A DNA stretch of 10,037 nucleotides from JBBIRT01 sp037441725 (GTDB taxonomy: Bacteria; Desulfobacterota; BSN033; UBA1163): assembly GCA_037441725.1 (NCBI GenBank), contig JBBIRT010000117.1, forward strand, positions 1 to 10,037, given 5' to 3'. The notes under the pieces were generated by a model that was not told the origin of the DNA, did no database searches, and saw only the letters and a list, made by a program, of their open reading frames with translations. This document shows, in pieces, positions 5,261 through 10,037 of this stretch. A program made the position numbers and the translations under genes. Within the stretch, counting starts at the first letter, position 1; the number at the start of each line of letters is the position of its first letter.

Positions 5261-6499
5261 ATGAATCCTTTGATTATTCCGAGATCAAAGCATCCTATTT
5301 CAAGGAAAATGATCGATGAGGAGGCTTTAAAAGTCCTCTACCGACTCTATCGACATGGATATTTAGCCTATCTTGTGGGTGGAAGCGTAAGAGATCTTCT
5401 ATTGGGAAAAATCCCAAAAGACTTTGATGTGGTCACCAATGCCCATCCTCATGAGATCAATTCCCTTTTCAGAAATAGTCGAATCATTGGACGCCGATTT
5501 CGTTTGGTCCATGTCTTTTTCAAAGGCGGAAAGATCATCGAGGTCTCCACCTTTCGAAGTCGATCTGAATTTGAAGAGATTGAAACAGAAGAAGGAAATA
5601 GGATTCAGACCGATAGTTTTGGGACACCCGAAGAGGATGCCTTCCGGAGAGATATCACCATTAATGGCCTATATTATAACATTGCGGATTTCTCCATCCT
5701 CGATTATGTGGGTGGAATGGCTGATCTGGAGAAAAAAATCATCCGAACCATTGGTCACCCGGATGAGAGATTCAAACAGGATCCTGTTCGAACGATTCGA
5801 GTCATTAGGCATGCAGCACGAACTGGATTTTCCATTGAGGAGAAGACTTATGAGGCGATCTCTCGATATCGGAATGAAATTAAGAGATGTTCTGTCTCTC
5901 GCCTGCGAGACGAATTCATGAGAGAGCTGAGAGAGGGATCAGCAAGAAATTCTCTCCAGTTGATGATCCAAACAGGATTGCTTTTTTCCCTCTTTCCAGA
6001 TCTGGAAAGGGCCTATGGGGATCGAAACCCACGGAAGGATAAGGATCAACAATTTCTTTTAACGCTATTCGAGCTGGCTGATCAATTGATCCAGACCTCC
6101 CATCCTTTACACGAATCCATCCTCCTTGCCCTCTTTTTAACCCCTTTTCTTCGAAGCATCACTCCTCAACACCCCTTTCTTGGGAGAAGGGTGAGAAACC
6201 TTTATGAGGCTCAAACCATTCGATGGGCTGTGAATCAAATCTTTACTCCTTTTTCCTTTCCAAGGGGGATCAAAGAAATGGCCTGTCAAATCTTAATCGC
6301 CCAATCTCTTATCAAGGAGGCAATTAAAAAAGGAGGGATTTTTAAGAGGTTGAGGAGGAAAAAATATTTTAAAGAGGCTGTTCTACTTTACGGGATTGAA
6401 GCTCAGGCAAAGGGAGAAAGGGTTCCCCATTTTCTTCGAAATGCTGTCTCACCCCCTCCCTTGCCCTGGTGGCCCAAAAGAGTGATACAAAGAAAATAA
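5261..6499 (+). CDS. pcnB: Poly(A) polymerase / tRNA nucleotidyltransferase family protein (PcnB-like)
   Basis: This 412-residue class II nucleotidyltransferase adds nucleotides to RNA 3' ends, either poly(A) tails or tRNA CCA. The N-terminal PRSKHPISRKMID, typical of the PcnB branch, precedes the catalytic head: LVGGSVRDLLLG (38-49), metal-binding Asp54 and Asp56 in KDFDVV, and a probable third carboxylate Glu94. Then come FRRDITINGLYYN (128-140) and DPVRTIRVIRHAARTGF (174-190) for RNA/neck-domain contact. The C-terminal half is basic and helical (KRLRRKKYFK), ending PPPLPWWPKR. ATG 5261 was chosen; an in-frame TTG at 5249 would add four residues but overlaps TATAAT. Neither has a ribosome-binding site. 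Assignment to poly(A) polymerase rather than CCA- or A-adding enzyme rests on the N-terminal motif and is not certain. The gene appears monocistronic and converges on the ligase gene. Confidence 0.85.
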   Translation: MNPLIIPRSKHPISRKMIDEEALKVLYRLYRHGYLAYLVGGSVRDLLLGKIPKDFDVVTNAHPHEINSLFRNSRIIGRRFRLVHVFFKGGKIIEVSTFRSRSEFEEIETEEGNRIQTDSFGTPEEDAFRRDITINGLYYNIADFSILDYVGGMADLEKKIIRTIGHPDERFKQDPVRTIRVIRHAARTGFSIEEKTYEAISRYRNEIKRCSVSRLRDEFMRELREGSARNSLQLMIQTGLLFSLFPDLERAYGDRNPRKDKDQQFLLTLFELADQLIQTSHPLHESILLALFLTPFLRSITPQHPFLGRRVRNLYEAQTIRWAVNQIFTPFSFPRGIKEMACQILIAQSLIKEAIKKGGIFKRLRRKKYFKEAVLLYGIEAQAKGERVPHFLRNAVSPPPLPWWPKRVIQRK

Positions 6500-6502
6500 A
6501 GG

Positions 6503-6526
6503 GGATAAATGAGAAAGGCCTTATCC
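6503..6526. terminator. Weak hairpin between convergent genes, possible terminator
   Basis: GGATAA (6503-6508) and TTATCC (6521-6526) form a perfect six-base stem with a 12-base loop in the 35-bp gap between convergent stop codons. On the minus strand it is followed by a T-rich stretch (CCCTTTATTTTC), so it may end the mutase/ligase operon. On the plus strand no U-tract follows. Confidence 0.35.
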
Positions 6527-6534
6527 GTCAGGTC

Positions 6535-7878
6535 TTAATGTCCTCCTTCAAATTCCCTATGATCGAGCACTCGCTTGGCCTTTCCTTCATATCGAGGTAA
6601 AGAACCGGGTTGATGAAAAACGATCTCAATATTCATCCCTAAACGTCCATAAACTCCCTGAAGGATTTTATCCTCTATCATCTTCATTTGGAAATGATCC
6701 CCCCAAAGATTGGGTTGAATCTCTGCATGCACAGTCAGCTTATCCAAGCTATCCTTTGGTCGATCGATGATAATTTGCCATCCATCTCCAATCCCTGCAG
6801 TTGAATTTAAAATCTCCTCGATTTGAGAAGGGAAGACCAGGGTTCCTCTCACCTTCAGGACATCATCGGTTCGACCTGTGATCCGTTGAATCTTAGGATG
6901 GGCCACCCTTCCACAAGGGCATCCATAACCATTCTCAGAAAGAGCAGAGATATCACGGGTTCGCCACCGAATCATCGGAGTGGATTCTCGAGTTAGGGTA
7001 GTAAAAACCAATTCCCCGGTTTGGCCTGGTTCAAGTCTTTTGCCTGTTTCAGGATCAATCACCTCAAGAATATAGTGATCTGCGAGGATATGGAGTTCAC
7101 AGGATTCCCTTGAAAATCGACAGGTATGGCCAACGGTGGGACCTCCTAACTCTGTAATCCCATATCCTTCATGCCATTCAAAACCTTCTGGCATAAGGGC
7201 TTCAATTCGCCGCCTCAAGGAAGGAGCTGCAGGCTCCCCCCCAATATGGCTCGTCCGAAGTTTCCAGTCCCTCTTTGGATCAAAACCGCTCTTTAAAGCC
7301 ACATCCACAATATAACTCATAAAGGACGGAGTGGTGCAGATGGCCTGATGTCCTAAATCTTTTAGATACTGGATTCCTGCCATGGTACGCCCTGGACCTG
7401 CTGGGAAAATGGTTGCACCAATAGCTTCAGCTCCTGCCTCCATTCCAGGTCCACCCATGAAAAGGGCATAGCCTGTGCATTGATAGATTAGATCCCCTCG
7501 CCGAAACTCCATGGCATTGAAGATTCGTCCCATCTGCTCTCTTAAAGTCTCCATCCAATCCTTTCGGGTAAAGCCGACCAAGGTAGGGACTCCAGTAGTC
7601 CCCGAAGAGGCTGCAAACCGGAAGACCTGTTCCCGGGGAACTCCCAATAGGCCATAAGGATACAAAGCTCTCAAATCCTTTTTTTCTGTAAACGGAACAT
7701 GGATCAAATCATCTGTCGTTTGGATGTGTTTAGGTTTGATCCCGTGTTTATCAAAAAGATTTCTGTAATAGGGGATATCACGATAACATCGATCAACGAG
7801 TATACGGAGTCGTTCATTCTGTATTTCCTGAAGTTTGTTTTGAGAAATCGTTTCAAATTCATGAAAAAAGGTTGACAT
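6535..7878 (-). CDS. Phenylacetate-CoA ligase family AMP-forming acyl-CoA ligase
   Basis: This 447-residue adenylate-forming enzyme of the PaaK type has the family length. It should activate a carboxylic acid to its CoA thioester via an acyl-adenylate. The P-loop FAASSGTTGVPTLVGFT is at about 88-104. GYGITELGGP (A5 region) follows, then MIRWRTRDIS (A7), a CPCGR Cys pair before HPKIQRITGRTDDVLKVRG (A8 hinge), and the catalytic Lys in RYEGKAKRV near the C-terminus. Many PaaK-family members act on aliphatic or unknown acids, so phenylacetate is not implied. The gene is last in an operon behind the divergent mutase subunits, 13 bases after the B12-subunit stop, with a GGGGGG ribosome-binding site in that gap. 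The context suggests it supplies, or is functionally coupled to, the CoA substrate of that mutase. Confidence 0.9.
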   Translation of the reverse strand: MSTFFHEFETISQNKLQEIQNERLRILVDRCYRDIPYYRNLFDKHGIKPKHIQTTDDLIHVPFTEKKDLRALYPYGLLGVPREQVFRFAASSGTTGVPTLVGFTRKDWMETLREQMGRIFNAMEFRRGDLIYQCTGYALFMGGPGMEAGAEAIGATIFPAGPGRTMAGIQYLKDLGHQAICTTPSFMSYIVDVALKSGFDPKRDWKLRTSHIGGEPAAPSLRRRIEALMPEGFEWHEGYGITELGGPTVGHTCRFSRESCELHILADHYILEVIDPETGKRLEPGQTGELVFTTLTRESTPMIRWRTRDISALSENGYGCPCGRVAHPKIQRITGRTDDVLKVRGTLVFPSQIEEILNSTAGIGDGWQIIIDRPKDSLDKLTVHAEIQPNLWGDHFQMKMIEDKILQGVYGRLGMNIEIVFHQPGSLPRYEGKAKRVLDHREFEGGH

Positions 7879-7891
7879 ATTCCATCCCCCC

Positions 7892-8287
7892 TTATCTCTG
7901 AACCAATTCCCTTACTTTCTGCAAAATGGTCTCTCGCATGGTTCCAGGGGTGAAAACGGCGGAGATCCCCATCGTCTCTAACTCCTTGACCTCATCGGGA
8001 GGAATCACCCCACCCACAATAACCTTTTTGTCTCCAAGACCATTTTCATGAAGGAGGTTTAATAATCTTTTACAATAAAAGAGGTGGCCTCCCCCTAAGA
8101 AACTACACCCGATGAGATCAACATTTTCCTGAATGACTGCCCTCACAATTCCTTCAGGGGTATTGTATAATCCCAAATAGATCACTTCGAATCCTGCATC
8201 AGCCAACCATTTCGATACAATTCGGATTCCATTGTCGTGGCCATCCAATCCAATCTTTCCGATCAGAATCCTTTTCTTTTCCTTCAT
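7892..8287 (-). CDS. B12-binding subunit of a divergent acyl-CoA mutase
   Basis: This 131-residue cobalamin-binding domain partners the large subunit encoded just upstream. KIGLDGHDNG carries Lys11, Asp15 and the cobalt-ligating His17, and the nucleotide-tail motifs are IGCSFLGGGH and VIVGGVIPPDE. All elements for base-off/His-on adenosylcobalamin binding are present, so the complex should be catalytically competent in radical formation. It is clearly related to the + strand methylmalonyl-CoA mutase small subunit (3204-3584) but well diverged, so the two sets are paralogous systems and not a recent duplication. TAAGGAG combines the stop codon of the preceding gene with the ribosome-binding site; the two genes are nine bases apart. 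Confidence 0.92.
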   Translation of the reverse strand: MKEKKRILIGKIGLDGHDNGIRIVSKWLADAGFEVIYLGLYNTPEGIVRAVIQENVDLIGCSFLGGGHLFYCKRLLNLLHENGLGDKKVIVGGVIPPDEVKELETMGISAVFTPGTMRETILQKVRELVQR

Positions 8288-8296
8288 GACAGCTCC

Positions 8297-9982
8297 TTAA
8301 ACATAATGAACTTTAAAATGATAAGCCTTTCGTAAACAATCACTGATTTCTCCCAAGGTAGCTTGGTGTTCAACGGCCTCAAGGATAGGAAGGAAAAAGT
8401 TCCTATTTGGATTGTTTTTCACATATTGATAGAGTCTATCCAAAATCCTCTCAACGGCATCCATGTTTCTGGATCGTTTGAATTCTTTGATATAATGGAT
8501 TCGTTTTTCTTGCATGTCTGAGGACTGTCTGAAGATACTGATCTTTACCTCCTCATCCTCTTCCCGTTCCATATTCACTCCTACCTGAATCTGTTGCCCT
8601 GTTTCCAATTGACGGGCATATTCATACCTGGCCTCATTGATCTGGTTTTCAATCCATTGGCTCTTAAAGCATTCCAAAAAGCCTCCTCTCTTCTCAATCT
8701 GATCCATCAGGGCAAGGGCTTGCTCTTCAATTTCATCGGTCAACTTCTCGATCACATAAGACCCTCCTAAAGGATCAGCGGTGCGACAGACCCCTGTTTC
8801 ATAGGCAATGATCTGTTGGGTTCGAATGGCCAAGACCTGAGCCTCCTCAGTGGGAAGGGCATAGCCTTCGTCATAGGAAGTCGTATGAATGGATTGACTT
8901 CCTCCTAAGACTGCTGCAAGGGTTTGAATGGCAGCCCTTGCAAGGTTGTTCAATGGTTGTTGAGCCGTTAGGGGAAGGGATGAAGTCTGGACAGCAATCC
9001 TGCATAAACAGCTTTTTGGGTTTTTTGCCTTAAAGGTCTCCTTCATCAATCGAGCCCAGATTCGCCTCATGGCTCTGAGTTTAGCGATCTCCTCTAAGAA
9101 ATCGATATGGACGCTTGCAAAGAAACCAATCCGATGGGCAAATTGGTCAATCTCCAATCCCCGGGCTAACATGGAACGGACATATTCCAGGGCAAGGGTA
9201 AAGACAAAGGCAATCTCCTGGATGGCATTGACTCCGGTCTCGCGGATGTTTCGAGCGTTGATGTTGATGATGTTCCATCGGGGAATATTCTGAATACAAT
9301 ACTCCATCACATCACAGGCTATCTTAATGGCTGGATCCACAGGAAAGAAATGGGTTCCTGATTGAAAAGTTGGACCCACTAATTGGGTGATAGCACAATT
9401 CATAATGGTTCCAATTAAACTGGAAATCTCTACCCCTTGTTTCTTTGCAATGAGGAGATACATGGCCATGATCACTGCTGAATAGGGAGGATTGACAATC
9501 AGAGTGGTACTGACTTTGTCTAACGGGATTCCTTGGAAAAGAATCTCCATATCCTCTAAGGTGGCCAAAGAGGTCCCCACCAGACCCACATCCCCTTCCG
9601 CCAATGGATGATCAGGGTCGAGACCCAATTTGACCGGGATATCAAAATCGATATTGAGGCCTGTCATCCCTTTACTTAAAAGGTAGTGTATCAATTGATT
9701 ACTTTCTAAAGGCGTTCCAAAACCGCTCTGTTGTCTACGAGTCCACAGTCTTCCCCGATACATATCCCTGTAAACTCCCCTGGTAAAGGGATAAACTCCA
9801 GGGGGAGGTTCATCACGGGAAACATCCTCTCTCTGGTAGACCTCTTTCATCTCAATCCCTGAAAGGGTCCGGAAATGGGGAAGCCTTTCTCCCTTTAGAT
9901 AACGATCATATTGAATTTTGTCTGAGGATTTCATATTGAAACCTTTCATGGATAAACTCTTTCTTCTTTTATATTCCCTCAT
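8297..9982 (-). CDS. Divergent MCM-family acyl-CoA mutase, catalytic subunit, substrate unknown
   Basis: This 561-residue TIM-barrel subunit is aligned over its length with methylmalonyl-CoA mutase large subunits. CoA-channel residues are conserved: Tyr71, Met74, Arg78, Thr81 and Arg83 in VYRDMYRGRLWTRR, and the HTTSYDEGYALPTEE and DPLGGSYVIE blocks. The acyl-binding end is not. Tyr89 of Propionibacterium MCM is Gln85 (RQQSGF), Gln197 is Met194 (GTIMN), Arg207 is Ser208 after a four-residue insertion, and Tyr243-His244 become Arg244-Asn245 (NARNIRETG). Asp112 (NIDFDIP) replaces an Ala, at the place that counts to Asp117 of 2-hydroxyisobutyryl-CoA mutase. A carbon-skeleton mutase acting on another, probably polar, acyl-CoA is inferred. 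ATG 9982 overlaps the upstream stop as ATGA, suggesting translational coupling. ATGs at 9949 and 9934 have fair purine-rich ribosome-binding sites and are alternatives. Confidence 0.9.
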   Translation of the reverse strand: MREYKRRKSLSMKGFNMKSSDKIQYDRYLKGERLPHFRTLSGIEMKEVYQREDVSRDEPPPGVYPFTRGVYRDMYRGRLWTRRQQSGFGTPLESNQLIHYLLSKGMTGLNIDFDIPVKLGLDPDHPLAEGDVGLVGTSLATLEDMEILFQGIPLDKVSTTLIVNPPYSAVIMAMYLLIAKKQGVEISSLIGTIMNCAITQLVGPTFQSGTHFFPVDPAIKIACDVMEYCIQNIPRWNIININARNIRETGVNAIQEIAFVFTLALEYVRSMLARGLEIDQFAHRIGFFASVHIDFLEEIAKLRAMRRIWARLMKETFKAKNPKSCLCRIAVQTSSLPLTAQQPLNNLARAAIQTLAAVLGGSQSIHTTSYDEGYALPTEEAQVLAIRTQQIIAYETGVCRTADPLGGSYVIEKLTDEIEEQALALMDQIEKRGGFLECFKSQWIENQINEARYEYARQLETGQQIQVGVNMEREEDEEVKISIFRQSSDMQEKRIHYIKEFKRSRNMDAVERILDRLYQYVKNNPNRNFFLPILEAVEHQATLGEISDCLRKAYHFKVHYV

Positions 9983-10035
9983 AGGCCAGGTCTTTTAAAA
10001 TTGATGGCCCTCCTAATGGCATCCATAATTTCACC
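9979..10035 (-). CDS. C-terminal tail of an upstream operon gene, unidentified
   Basis: Entering from the right edge, a minus-strand frame reads GEIMDAIRRAINFKRPGL and stops at TGA 9981-9979, overlapping the mutase ATG in ATGA. The sequence looks like an amphipathic C-terminal helix. A second frame (10037-9969) reads WVKLWMPLGGPSILKDLAYEGI and stops 13 bases further in. The first is preferred because of the four-base coupled overlap. Too little is visible to name a family. Confidence 0.4.
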   Translation of the reverse strand, partial: GEIMDAIRRAINFKRPGL

Positions 10036-10037
10036 CA

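Noticed and set aside
5424..5921. 165-codon frame overlapping the nucleotidyltransferase gene
   Set aside because: It lies wholly within the conserved catalytic head of the PcnB-like gene in another frame and is a shadow.
6535..7878. Naming the ligase paaK as a true phenylacetate-CoA ligase
   Set aside because: The family motifs are clear, but neighbours are mutase subunits and no phenylacetate pathway genes are present, so the substrate is left open.

Overview
The window looks like a chromosomal stretch from an anaerobic bacterium, most likely a Desulfobacterota (former Deltaproteobacteria) lineage. This lineage call is inference. It rests on the B12-dependent methylmalonyl-CoA pathway with split mutase subunits, a thioredoxin-like gene with a probable selenocysteine codon, a small SAP-type protein, and a PcnB-type nucleotidyltransferase. 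A run of 13 Ns at 208-220, across which the reading frame fails to match, suggests a draft or metagenome-derived assembly.

Left part (1-4008, + strand): a cluster for propionyl-CoA/methylmalonyl-CoA interconversion. It holds a biotin-dependent carboxyltransferase subunit (5' end outside the window), the catalytic subunit of methylmalonyl-CoA mutase with all diagnostic substrate residues, its separate B12-binding subunit, and methylmalonyl-CoA epimerase. Together with a biotin carboxylase/biotin carrier encoded elsewhere, these link propionyl-CoA to succinyl-CoA in either direction.

Middle part (4009-5260): two minus-strand genes under a plausible sigma-70 promoter. The first encodes a small SAP/Rho-N-like Cys-rich protein. 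The second encodes a thioredoxin-like protein whose CxxC first position is a UGA codon followed by a SECIS-like hairpin. This second frame also carries an in-frame UAG, beyond which homologous-looking sequence continues for 43 codons. Upstream lies a non-coding stretch of about 430 bases with three copies of a 50-65 bp repeat in +, -, + orientation.

Right part (5261-10037): a poly(A) polymerase/tRNA nucleotidyltransferase gene on +, then a convergent minus-strand operon. In transcription order the operon has the tail of an unidentified gene overlapping by ATGA, a divergent MCM-family mutase large subunit, its B12-binding subunit, and a phenylacetate-CoA-ligase-family enzyme. The second mutase keeps the CoA-binding and B12-binding residues but has lost the residues that hold and act on the methylmalonyl group (Tyr to Gln, Arg to Ser, His to Asn). 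It gains an Asp in the pocket. The operon therefore probably activates an organic acid to its CoA thioester and rearranges its carbon skeleton, with a substrate that is not methylmalonyl-CoA. This is the strongest candidate for an undescribed pathway here.
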